DNA of 6,606 nt, taken from the NCBI GenBank assembly GCA_029256035.1, contig JAQSYR010000072.1, positions 1 to 6,606 on the forward strand, given 5' to 3'. Position numbers and translations under genes: made by a program. Shown here in pieces: positions 1 through 6,606 of the stretch; the first letter of the stretch is position 1, and every line of letters starts with the position of its first letter. The notes beneath the pieces are model-generated. The model was not told the DNA's origin, did no database searches, and saw nothing but the letters and a program-made list of their open reading frames with translations. The stretch comes from Anaerocolumna sp. (GTDB lineage: Bacteria > Bacillota > Clostridia > Lachnospirales > Lachnospiraceae).

Positions 1-1
1 T

Positions 2-979
2 TTTGGGGGAACTCCATTACAGGAATTATATTTATTAAATAATTCTGTGACAAGAGAACTTACCAACAGAAATATAAGCATTAACAGAACCTTTGTAGGT
101 AATTATATGACAAGTATTGATATGGCTGGTGCCTCGGTTTCTATTATGAAATTGGACGATCAGTTAAAGGAGCTATTATCATCCTATAGCAATGCACCTG
201 GATTTAAAGTAGATGGTCCAGTTGAAAAGGTAAAATATAAGGAACTTACTGCACTAAGTGATGAAGGAAAGGATATTTCATTTACAGTAAATACAGACGA
301 AAGTTACGCAATCATTAAGGACAATATAATTTCACTTCATAATATGATTTATATGATTGATAAAATGAGTGAATGTATCATTAAAAATGAAATTCCATTT
401 TGTGAACTTGATTCCCATGCCGGTGATGGAGATTTTGGAATGAGTGTAGCAAAAGGATTTAAACAGTTAAAAAGAGAATGGCATGAAATTATTGAAACCA
501 AAGCCCATTCCATCGGAAGCTTTTTAGAAGCATGCTCCATGGTAATCATGGAACATTGTGGTGGTGCATCAGGTCCTATTTGGGGTTCTGCTTTCAGGGC
601 AGCAGGAAGATATGTTGGAGATAAAAATCAATTAACAATTGGAGAATTTGCCAACATGCTTCAGGCAGCTGTAAAAGGAATCCAAAGTACTGGCGAGAGA
701 TCTTTTGGAAGAGGTGCCGTTGTGGGAGACAAGACATTAATTGACGCTTTCGTTCCTTGTGCTGATTCATGGACAGAGAGTGCAAAAAATGGTGTTGATG
801 TAAAAACTGCTTTTATTGCTGGAGCACAGGCAGCAGTTGAAGGAGCCAAGGCTACAGAAAAGATTGTAGCAAGAATGGGTAGGGCTGGAACCGTTGGAGA
901 AAGAAGTCTTGGTTATCCGGATGCCGGCGCTTTCGGACTAGGTGTCATATTTACTGATATTGCATCAAGTATTAGATAA
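2..979 (+). CDS. dhaK: ATP-dependent dihydroxyacetone kinase, DhaK-DhaL fusion (5' partial)
   Basis: This is the C-terminal 325 residues of a fused dihydroxyacetone (glycerone) kinase, a cytosolic enzyme that phosphorylates dihydroxyacetone with ATP. The frame is open from base 2, and residues are counted from there. Residues 1-60 are the end of the DhaK fold: the GGTPLQELYL stretch and GNYMTSIDMAGAS (33-45), followed by KLDD. A linker of about 45 residues leads into a full DhaL domain from about residue 105. DhaL carries the D-x4-D-x-D metal-nucleotide motif (D137, D142, D144), GGASG (187-191), VGDKT (about 241-245) and GRAGTVGERS (293-302) followed by GYPDAGA. Fusion of both domains is typical of the ATP-dependent enzymes, whereas PTS-dependent systems have separate DhaK and DhaL. 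The DHA-binding histidine lies upstream of the window, so catalytic completeness cannot be judged. A GTG at 47 falls inside the DhaK fold and is not the real start. A sugar-kinase relative acting on another triose or tetrose is possible. Confidence 0.93.
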   Translation, partial: FGGTPLQELYLLNNSVTRELTNRNISINRTFVGNYMTSIDMAGASVSIMKLDDQLKELLSSYSNAPGFKVDGPVEKVKYKELTALSDEGKDISFTVNTDESYAIIKDNIISLHNMIYMIDKMSECIIKNEIPFCELDSHAGDGDFGMSVAKGFKQLKREWHEIIETKAHSIGSFLEACSMVIMEHCGGASGPIWGSAFRAAGRYVGDKNQLTIGEFANMLQAAVKGIQSTGERSFGRGAVVGDKTLIDAFVPCADSWTESAKNGVDVKTAFIAGAQAAVEGAKATEKIVARMGRAGTVGERSLGYPDAGAFGLGVIFTDIASSIR

Positions 980-1011
980 AAATTAAATTTTGGTGTAACA
1001 TGGACCTAAGC

Positions 1012-1033
1012 AAGTCGTTAAAAGGCTTTTTTT
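1012..1033 (+). terminator. weak candidate rho-independent terminator after the kinase gene
   Basis: Thirty-two bases past the kinase stop codon, AAGTC (1012-1016) can pair with GGCTT (1024-1028), including one G-U pair, around a 7-base loop. A run of seven T follows (1027-1033). The T-tract is good but the stem is only 5 bp, so termination would be weak, or the match may be chance. Its position between the kinase and a separate promoter fits a transcript end. Confidence 0.3.
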
Positions 1034-1063
1034 GCGTGTATTTATATTTTACTCCTTGGACTT

Positions 1064-1090
1064 TTGCTTTCCCTGTGATTATGTTACAAT
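1064..1090 (+). promoter_or_regulatory. candidate sigma-A promoter with extended -10, upstream of the nuclease operon
   Basis: TGTTACAAT at 1082-1090 reads as an extended -10 element (TGn followed by TACAAT, one mismatch to TATAAT). The best -35-like hexamer is poor: TTGCTT at 1064-1069, with a 15-base spacer. The extended -10 could make up for this. Transcription would start near 1097 and give a leader of about 35 nt before the ATG at 1132. It is the only convincing promoter-like sequence seen in the 152-base gap before the three-gene cluster. Confidence 0.5.
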
Positions 1091-1118
1091 AAGGAAAAGC
1101 TGTATAACTTAATGGGGC

Positions 1119-1125
1119 GAGGAGG
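1119..1125 (+). promoter_or_regulatory. ribosome binding site of the SbcD-like gene
   Basis: GAGGAGG lies 6 bases before the ATG at 1132. It is a near-perfect anti-Shine-Dalgarno match and fixes the start of the nuclease gene. Confidence 0.85.
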
Positions 1126-1131
1126 CACAGA

Positions 1132-2196
1132 ATGAAATTCATACATATTGCAGATGTCCATATAGGAGCCACACCAGATGCAGAATATCCGTGGGCAGCA
1201 CAGCGGGAACAAGAGATTTTAAGAAGCTTTCAACATATTACCCACCTATGTAATGAACAGGAGATAGACCTTTTGCTCATTGCAGGAGATTTGTTTCATA
1301 GACAGCCCTTAATCAGAGAATTAAAAGAAATTAATTATTATTTTGCCAAATTAAGAAGGACCCAGGTTGTGTTTATTGCGGGTAACCATGATTATATTGG
1401 GGCAAGGTCTAATTATTTAGGTTTTGAATGGAATTCTAATGTTCACATGCTTATTGAAAAAACCATGGATAGTATCTATCTGGAAGAAATCAATACAGAA
1501 GTATATGGATTTAGCTACCATATGCGGGATATTACAGAACCTCGCTATAACAAGGTTTATCCAAGCTGTGAGGAAAGAATTAATATTCTGTTAGCACATG
1601 GTGGTGATGAAAAAAACATCCCTATTGATAAAAAAGAATTATTGCAAAGTGGTTTTGATTATATAGCCCTTGGGCATATTCATAAGCCAGAAATATTTGG
1701 AGAGCATATGGCCTATTCTGGTTCCTTAGAACCAATGGATAAAAACGAAATAGGACCTAGAGGGTACATTTATGGGGAGATGGATAAAGAAGGTGAACTA
1801 TGTAACATACACCTTGAATTTGTTCCTAACTCTATACGACAATATATTAAGGCAGAGATAAAAGTGGACCAAGGAATAACCAGTGGTGAGTTAGCCGATA
1901 AGGTAAGAGAGTTGATACTAGAAAATGGTGTATCTAATCTATATATTTTACAGTTAACTGGAATCAGAGATGCTGATATTTTATTTTCTAAAAAGGATTT
2001 AATTTCCCTTGGTAATATTATTGATGTTATTGACCAAACGGTTCCGGACTATGATTTTGATGCTTTGTATGAGGAAAACCAGGATAATATTATTGGATTT
2101 TTTATAAAAAGTATCAGGGAGAATGGACAGAAAAGCGAAATTTCAGATAAAGCTTTATATTATGGAATAGAAGCCTTGCTTAATATCAGGAAATAA
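1132..2196 (+). CDS. yhaO: SbcD/Mre11-type DNA repair exonuclease (metallophosphoesterase, YhaO-like)
   Basis: This is a 354-residue cytosolic calcineurin-like phosphoesterase of the Mre11/SbcD group. The family is known to cut DNA ends with two metal ions (usually Mn) in complex with an SbcC/Rad50-type ATPase. All expected metal and catalytic motifs are visible: DVH (D8, H10), GDLFH (G52-H56), GNHD (G84-D87), AHGGD (H156) and GHIHKP (G181-P186, with H182 and H184). The phosphoesterase core takes up roughly the first 200 residues. The remaining 150 or so are the less conserved capping and ATPase-binding region. There is no signal peptide or membrane segment. At 354 residues it is a little shorter than the B. 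subtilis YhaO of about 400 residues that I recall. The ATG at 1132 is supported by a GAGGAGG ribosome binding site and by the start MKFIHIADVH, which puts the first motif at the usual position. The partner ATPase follows after 42 bases. The nuclease activity is inferred from the family. The YhaO rather than classical SbcD assignment rests mainly on the YhaN-like partner. Confidence 0.92.
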   Translation: MKFIHIADVHIGATPDAEYPWAAQREQEILRSFQHITHLCNEQEIDLLLIAGDLFHRQPLIRELKEINYYFAKLRRTQVVFIAGNHDYIGARSNYLGFEWNSNVHMLIEKTMDSIYLEEINTEVYGFSYHMRDITEPRYNKVYPSCEERINILLAHGGDEKNIPIDKKELLQSGFDYIALGHIHKPEIFGEHMAYSGSLEPMDKNEIGPRGYIYGEMDKEGELCNIHLEFVPNSIRQYIKAEIKVDQGITSGELADKVRELILENGVSNLYILQLTGIRDADILFSKKDLISLGNIIDVIDQTVPDYDFDALYEENQDNIIGFFIKSIRENGQKSEISDKALYYGIEALLNIRK

Positions 2197-2227
2197 AGTT
2201 TTAATTTTTTACTACAAATACTTAAAA

Positions 2228-2234
2228 GAGGTGG
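2228..2234 (+). promoter_or_regulatory. ribosome binding site that decides the TTG start of the YhaN-like gene
   Basis: GAGGTGG lies 4 bases before the TTG at 2239. No ATG or GTG in this frame lies between the preceding stop (2194-2196) and the conserved N-terminus, so this site selects TTG as the start codon. Confidence 0.75.
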
Positions 2235-2238
2235 CAAT

Positions 2239-4407
2239 TTGCGCTTACAAGAACTAAGGTTGAATCATTTTGGTAAATTTCATAATACTACAATACAATT
2301 AAAGAGTGGAGTCAATTTGATCTATGGTGATAATGAAGCCGGAAAAACAACAATACATGCATTTATAAAAGGTATGCTCTTTGGTATTGAACGGTTGAGG
2401 GGTAGAGCATCCAAAGAGGATCCTTACCTTAGGTATCAACCATGGGATGTGCCAGGGGCGTATAGTGGCAGCATGGATATTGAGGTAGAAGGGAAATCTT
2501 ATCGCATTATTCGAAATTTTCATAAAAATACAAAGAGTTTTCAAGTGATGGAAATAGAAACAGGAAGAGAAGTTGAAATTCATCCAGAACACTTAAAGGA
2601 CCTTTATGGTGGACTGACGGAGGCTGGATTTCGTAATACCATAAGTATGGAACAGCTTAAGACGGCGACGGATCAGGAATTAGCTCTAGAAGTTCGTAAT
2701 TATATTACAAATCTATCTTTGTCAAAAAGTGATGAGGTTAACATCACATCTGCACTAAGTTTCTTGCAGAATAAGACAAAAGAATTGGAAAATAAAATAA
2801 CCAATCTTAAAATTGATGAATTGGAAAAAGAGATAGCCTATGGCATTTCCTGTGAGGAAAGGATTGACAGGCTCTCTAAGGATTTAGAACTAATAAATGA
2901 AAAAGAAGGAAGCCTGCTTAATAATAAAAATTCTGATGATGTATTTCCCAAAGAACTAGAGGGATTTATAACTTTGGATGAATTTAAAGGGTATGTTGAG
3001 CAGTTTCCTGCAATCAAGGAAAAGTACAAGAATTACCTTGAATTACAAAACCAAGTAGTGGAAGAAGAGAATACCATTGCTGATTTTGAGTTTAGAAAAA
3101 ATGGGGCTAACGAGGCACAAGCAATGGTAACCCTTATGAAAAATCAGTTAGGGGAGATAGATACTTATAAAAATCAAATATCCATCCTGGAAGAAAAGCA
3201 AAAACAACAAATGGAAAACCAGTATGTGCTAGAGAAGAACAAGCAAAGGACGGGGTTCCTTCTTGTGGGGATTTTAGGGGTTTTAAGTGCATTTCTATTG
3301 TTAGTAACAGGATTTCAAACCGTAGGTTTTTTGTCTACTGCGGGTGTAACAAGCGCCGGGATACTTTTCTATTCTTTGTTAATAAAAAAGTTAAATATAA
3401 AAATAAAGGCAATTAAAAAGAATAATGAAGATAATGAGGTAGTATTAAAAGAGCAAAAACAAGCCCTTCAGGCTATTTATATGGAGCATAAAGTAGATAG
3501 AGAATCGGATTTAAGAAATAAGTATGACACAATATTAAGAAGTTCTATACAAATGGAACAGGTACAAAGGGAAATTGATTTTAAGACAGAACAGTTAAAC
3601 ATGCTGCATAATAAAATAAATAAATTACAGAATGAACTTTTAGACTACTTTCGATTATTTACCAACATTGTTTTATCTATAAGTTCTGAAAGGAATCCAC
3701 TTAGTGATGTTTTTCTTCAGGCAGTAGAAGACTTTATTAACAGCTGGAAAAGTAATTTGGTCACGGACCAGCTAGAGAAGCAAAAAGCTATGGAAGAAAT
3801 CAATATACAAAAAGAAAAAATAAAGTGGGAACTAGAAAGGTTGGAAGAACAAGAGATAAGATTAATAAAGAATAGAGAATTGTATAAAGAACATCTACAG
3901 GTAAGGCAGGATGCTACAATTGAACTAGAAGCAATCAAATTAGCAGCGGATACTTTAAGAAAATTATCCACAGAGATTCACTATGATTTTGGAAATAAAT
4001 TAAATCAATTAGTATCTAAACTATCAACCCAGGTAACTAGTGGTAAATATAATAATATTAAAATTGATGAAAAGCTTGATGTAAAAGTAGGACATAATGC
4101 AGACTATCTTCGACTAGAAAGCTTAAGTGCTGGAACCATAAATCAGATTTATTTTGCACTTCGATTAGGGGTTGCAGATTTAATTTACGGCAAAAATAAT
4201 ATGCCCATCTTATTAGATGATTGCTTTGCATATTATGATGATATCCGGGTTAAGGCTGCATTAAGATCACTTGCTTTGGAAGCCAATACCCAAATTATTA
4301 TATTTACCTGTCACCACAGGGAAAAAGCAATATTAGATGAAATGGGTGAAAGTTATAACTACATTGATTTAAACACTTGCCAAAAGACAGGTATTACTGG
4401 TGCCTAA
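2239..4407 (+). CDS. yhaN: SbcC/Rad50-like coiled-coil ATPase (YhaN-like) with a mid-protein membrane hairpin
   Basis: This 722-residue ABC/SMC-type ATPase is expected to bind the preceding nuclease and gate its action on DNA. The N-terminal half-head has Walker A GDNEAGKTT (30-38) and a Q-loop Gln in ISMEQ (Q139). A YQPWD stretch near 66-70 resembles YhaN proteins. Coiled-coil-like, Lys/Glu-rich segments run from about 174-335 and 385-600. The C-terminal half-head has the signature LSAGT (629-633), Walker B PILLDD (656-661, catalytic acidic D660/D661) and an FTCHH switch region (689-693). Between the coils, residues 339-357 and 362-382 form two uncharged hydrophobic stretches joined by a short loop. 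Lys/Arg-rich flanks on both sides predict a membrane hairpin with both arms in the cytosol. No CxxC hook occurs (C205 is the only cysteine before the Walker B region). It is shorter than the B. subtilis YhaN of about 960 residues that I recall. The start is TTG, with a GAGGTGG site 4 bases upstream. It lies in an operon, 42 bases after the nuclease and 20 before the penicillin-binding protein gene. Confidence 0.9.
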   Translation: MRLQELRLNHFGKFHNTTIQLKSGVNLIYGDNEAGKTTIHAFIKGMLFGIERLRGRASKEDPYLRYQPWDVPGAYSGSMDIEVEGKSYRIIRNFHKNTKSFQVMEIETGREVEIHPEHLKDLYGGLTEAGFRNTISMEQLKTATDQELALEVRNYITNLSLSKSDEVNITSALSFLQNKTKELENKITNLKIDELEKEIAYGISCEERIDRLSKDLELINEKEGSLLNNKNSDDVFPKELEGFITLDEFKGYVEQFPAIKEKYKNYLELQNQVVEEENTIADFEFRKNGANEAQAMVTLMKNQLGEIDTYKNQISILEEKQKQQMENQYVLEKNKQRTGFLLVGILGVLSAFLLLVTGFQTVGFLSTAGVTSAGILFYSLLIKKLNIKIKAIKKNNEDNEVVLKEQKQALQAIYMEHKVDRESDLRNKYDTILRSSIQMEQVQREIDFKTEQLNMLHNKINKLQNELLDYFRLFTNIVLSISSERNPLSDVFLQAVEDFINSWKSNLVTDQLEKQKAMEEINIQKEKIKWELERLEEQEIRLIKNRELYKEHLQVRQDATIELEAIKLAADTLRKLSTEIHYDFGNKLNQLVSKLSTQVTSGKYNNIKIDEKLDVKVGHNADYLRLESLSAGTINQIYFALRLGVADLIYGKNNMPILLDDCFAYYDDIRVKAALRSLALEANTQIIIFTCHHREKAILDEMGESYNYIDLNTCQKTGITGA
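3253..3384 (+). other. sequence encoding the predicted transmembrane hairpin of the YhaN-like protein
   Basis: This part of the ATPase gene encodes residues 339-382. There are two runs of about 19-21 residues rich in Leu, Val, Phe, Gly and Ala, with no charged residue until the KK at 383-384. A short turn (around GFQTVG) separates them. The runs sit at the centre of the protein, where Rad50 and SbcC have their coiled-coil apex. The membrane assignment is by eye from hydrophobicity. Confidence 0.8.
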
Positions 4408-4417
4408 GTGGAATATG

Positions 4418-4423
4418 TGAGGA
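4418..4423 (+). promoter_or_regulatory. ribosome binding site of the class A PBP gene
   Basis: TGAGGA lies 4 bases before the ATG at 4428, in the 20-base gap after the ATPase stop codon. Spacing is slightly short, but no other in-frame start is near. Confidence 0.65.
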
Positions 4424-4427
4424 CAGA

Positions 4428-6606
4428 ATGATAAATAAAGCCAATAAAATTAAAAAAGTAAGTTCTAAGCAAACTTCCAAAGGTTCTTTTATAAAAAGTG
4501 CAGGAAGACTGTTTCTTGTTCTAACTTTGATTAGTTCTATCTTTATCTTAGTAGCTGGACTTATATTTTACAATAAATATGGGCCAGAGTTAATACAATA
4601 TCAAAAGGAAGCCATTGAAACTGTACATAGTTCTACCATTGATACTTTTCGTCAGATGGAAACAAGTTTGGTTTACGATACCAATGGGGATTTATTATCT
4701 GTTGTAAAAGGAGAAAAGGATGTTTATTATCTGGAGTTCTCTGAGATACCAAACCAGGCGAAGCAAGCCATGATTGCTATAGAAGATAAGAAGTTTCTGT
4801 CTCACGAAGGGGTGGATGGACTTGCTATTATTCGAGCAGTAATTGCATTAGTAAAAAATGACGGAAATATAACACAGGGAGCCAGCACCATTACCCAGCA
4901 GCTAGCAAGAAACTTATTCTTATCCAATGAAGTATCTTGGGAGAGAAAGCTAAAAGAAATGTTTATAGCCATAGAACTTGAGAAAAAATATAACAAAGAA
5001 TTAATTATGGAGTTCTACCTGAATAATATTTACTTTGCCAATGGATATTATGGCATTGAGGCTGCCAGTATGGGGTATTTTAATAAATCCGTAAGGGAAA
5101 TAAGCCTGTCAGAGATTGCTTTTCTTTGTGGGATACCAAATAACCCGACTATTTATGATCCTCGTACTAATTTTGATAATGTTATAGAACGACGTAATAG
5201 AATATTAAATCAAATGTATGAAGATGGTAAAATCAGTGATTTGGATTTTAAATCTGCTACAAGCCAAAAAATTGTGCTGGTTCAGAAGAAAGCAACCAGG
5301 AATAATTATATCGACACTTTTGTTTTTAATAATGCAACAAAAGCACTTATGGCTGAAGCAGGATTTGAATTTCGTTATGAATTTAAAAGTGAAACAGATA
5401 AGAATCAATATGAAGAGGAATATTATGAGTTATATTATCAGTTTCAGAAATCTTTGTTTTATGAAGGATACCGTATTTATACAACCATTGACATGGAGAA
5501 GCAGCAGTTGCTCCAAAAAGCAGTAGATGATACATTAGCAGGCTACAAGGAAGTAAATGAGGAGGGAATTTATACACTTCAAAGTGGTGCAGTATCCATT
5601 GATAATCAAACAGGTAAAGTGGTTGCCATAGTTGGAGGAAGGTTTCAAGATACCGTAGGCTATACTTTAAATCGGGGATATCAAAGCTTTAGACAGCCAG
5701 GTAGTGCAATAAAGCCTTTAATTGTATACACACCTTCTTTTGAACGTGGATATTATCCAGATAGTATAGTTGAGGATGAACCTTTGGAAGACGGACCAAA
5801 GAATTCCGGTGGAAATTATCTTGGTAAAATAATGCTTAGCAGGGCTGTCGCCTTATCCAAAAACACAGTAGCATGGAAGCTGTTTGAAGAATTAACGCCT
5901 AAGGTTGGATTATCTTATCTGTTTAAAATGAATTTTTCAAATATAGTCGAGAATGATAATACAATGGCAGCATCTTTAGGTGGTTTTACCGTAGGTGTTA
6001 GCCCGTTAGAGATGACAGCTGCCTATGCTACCTTAGAGTACGATGGACAATACAGAGACCCTTCCTGTATCATTAAAATATTAGATGCAGAGGGAAATAT
6101 TATTGTAGGTGAAGATATATCTGAGAAAAGAATCTATAATAGTAACGCAGCAAGAATGATGACAAATACCTTAACAGGTGTAATTCAAAACGGAACTGGA
6201 AAAGGACTTGGTTTAAAGAATATGCCAAGTGCCGGAAAAACTGGAACAACCAATAATAACAAGGATGGATGGTTTGTAGGTTACACTCTATATTATACAA
6301 CAGGAGTTTGGGTAGGTTATGATATTCCAAAAACATTAGGGAATTTATATGGCGCAACCTTGCCTGGAGAAATATGGAATATATATATGGCTGAAATACA
6401 TAAAGGACTTAAGAAAATAGAGTTCCCTGCATATGAAGATAATAAAGACCCTTCTAAAACAAAGGGGGAAGACGATCTGATAACGGATAAAGAATCTGGG
6501 GAGGAACCAGCAGAAATACAACCAGAAGAAACTATGATTGAAACTACAATAGATGAAGCAGAAGAAACAGCAGAAGAAACAGTTGAAGAAACAGTTGAAG
6601 AAACAG
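4428..6606 (+). CDS. class A penicillin-binding protein, bifunctional transglycosylase/transpeptidase (3' partial)
   Basis: This encodes 726 complete codons of a PBP1A-type peptidoglycan synthase, and the reading frame runs off the window. A Lys-rich cytosolic N-terminus leads into one transmembrane anchor (about 28-48), placing both enzyme domains outside the membrane. The GT51 glycosyltransferase domain (about 75-260) polymerises lipid II. It shows the catalytic Glu in AIEDKKF (E119), H126, GASTITQQLARN (151-162) and the YLNNIYF...YG segment with A/S-rich follow-on. The transpeptidase domain (about 385-640) has PGSAIKP with nucleophile S426 and K429, SKN (477-479) and KTG (604-606), so all three penicillin-binding motifs are intact. 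From about residue 669 a disordered acidic tail starts. It ends at the window edge in Glu-Glu-Thr-Val/Ala repeats. The ATG is supported by a TGAGGA site and by the N-terminal anchor starting at the expected place. The gene lies 20 bases after the ATPase gene and is probably co-transcribed. Which class A paralogue it is (ponA-like or another) cannot be told from the sequence alone. Confidence 0.95.
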   Translation, partial: MINKANKIKKVSSKQTSKGSFIKSAGRLFLVLTLISSIFILVAGLIFYNKYGPELIQYQKEAIETVHSSTIDTFRQMETSLVYDTNGDLLSVVKGEKDVYYLEFSEIPNQAKQAMIAIEDKKFLSHEGVDGLAIIRAVIALVKNDGNITQGASTITQQLARNLFLSNEVSWERKLKEMFIAIELEKKYNKELIMEFYLNNIYFANGYYGIEAASMGYFNKSVREISLSEIAFLCGIPNNPTIYDPRTNFDNVIERRNRILNQMYEDGKISDLDFKSATSQKIVLVQKKATRNNYIDTFVFNNATKALMAEAGFEFRYEFKSETDKNQYEEEYYELYYQFQKSLFYEGYRIYTTIDMEKQQLLQKAVDDTLAGYKEVNEEGIYTLQSGAVSIDNQTGKVVAIVGGRFQDTVGYTLNRGYQSFRQPGSAIKPLIVYTPSFERGYYPDSIVEDEPLEDGPKNSGGNYLGKIMLSRAVALSKNTVAWKLFEELTPKVGLSYLFKMNFSNIVENDNTMAASLGGFTVGVSPLEMTAAYATLEYDGQYRDPSCIIKILDAEGNIIVGEDISEKRIYNSNAARMMTNTLTGVIQNGTGKGLGLKNMPSAGKTGTTNNNKDGWFVGYTLYYTTGVWVGYDIPKTLGNLYGATLPGEIWNIYMAEIHKGLKKIEFPAYEDNKDPSKTKGEDDLITDKESGEEPAEIQPEETMIETTIDEAEETAEETVEETVEET
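6561..6606 (+). repeat. 12-nt tandem repeat in the acidic tail of the PBP gene (runs off the window)
   Basis: The unit GAAGAAACAGYW (coding Glu-Glu-Thr-Val or Ala) occurs at 6561, 6573 and 6585, with a fourth copy starting at 6597 and cut by the window end. The second and third copies are identical; the first differs by encoding Ala (GCA) instead of Val (GTT). The period is a multiple of three, so copy number can change without breaking the frame. The true array length is unknown. Confidence 0.85.

Noticed and set aside
47..979. GTG at 47 as the start of a free-standing 310-residue protein
   Set aside because: The frame stays open to base 2, and the codons before 47 encode conserved DhaK sequence (GGTPLQELYL). 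The gene is a 5'-truncated fusion kinase, not one starting at 47.
972..1172. A 66-codon minus-strand open frame across the kinase-nuclease gap
   Set aside because: It overlaps the likely promoter and the start of the nuclease gene, has no recognisable product, and looks like a chance frame in AT-rich DNA.
2299..4407. Several minus-strand open frames of 60-100 codons opposite the ATPase gene
   Set aside because: They have Ser/Phe/Leu-rich composition typical of the antisense of Lys/Glu-rich coiled-coil coding DNA, and show no family motifs.
1132..4407. The nuclease-ATPase pair as an anti-phage defence system
   Set aside because: The proteins match housekeeping YhaO/YhaN-type SbcCD relatives, next to metabolic and cell-wall genes. 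There is no integrase, toxin, helicase or other defence gene in the window, and no sign of horizontal transfer.
5218..5526. A 102-codon + strand open frame inside the PBP gene
   Set aside because: It lies in another frame of the PBP coding region, between the glycosyltransferase and transpeptidase domains. The real frame is continuous with intact motifs on both sides, and there is no ribosome binding site or recognisable protein.

Overview
The window looks like ordinary chromosome from a low-GC Gram-positive anaerobe, most likely a Clostridia member and plausibly Lachnospiraceae. This placement is an inference from AT-rich coding DNA, strong AGGAGG-type ribosome binding sites, a clostridial-style class A penicillin-binding protein with an acidic tail, and a YhaO/YhaN-type nuclease pair. 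It was not checked by search. All four genes lie on the + strand, and together they fill almost the whole window.

Layout: (1) Positions 2-979 hold the 3' part of an ATP-dependent dihydroxyacetone kinase, with the end of the DhaK domain fused to a complete DhaL domain. The 5' end is off the window. (2) Positions 980-1131 are intergenic. They hold a weak candidate terminator and a likely extended -10 promoter for what follows. (3) Positions 1132-2196 encode an SbcD/Mre11-type metallophosphoesterase (YhaO-like). (4) Positions 2239-4407 encode an SbcC/Rad50-like coiled-coil ATPase (YhaN-like) that starts at TTG. It has a hydrophobic two-helix hairpin in mid-protein and no CxxC zinc hook. (5) Positions 4428-6606 encode a class A penicillin-binding protein (GT51 glycosyltransferase plus transpeptidase). 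Its 3' end is off the window, and it is cut inside a 12-nt tandem repeat coding for an Glu/Glu/Thr/Val-rich tail.

Genes 3-5 are tightly spaced (42 and 20 nt gaps, each with its own ribosome binding site) and probably form one operon. YhaO and YhaN should form a nuclease-ATPase complex acting on DNA ends. The membrane-hairpin prediction suggests that this complex is tethered to the cytoplasmic membrane. It is encoded next to a membrane-anchored peptidoglycan synthase. That pairing is the most interesting point here; any functional link is a hypothesis. The kinase appears to be a separate transcription unit. I saw no mobile element, CRISPR array, tRNA, rRNA or clearly novel defence system, and no gene-free stretch longer than 152 bases.
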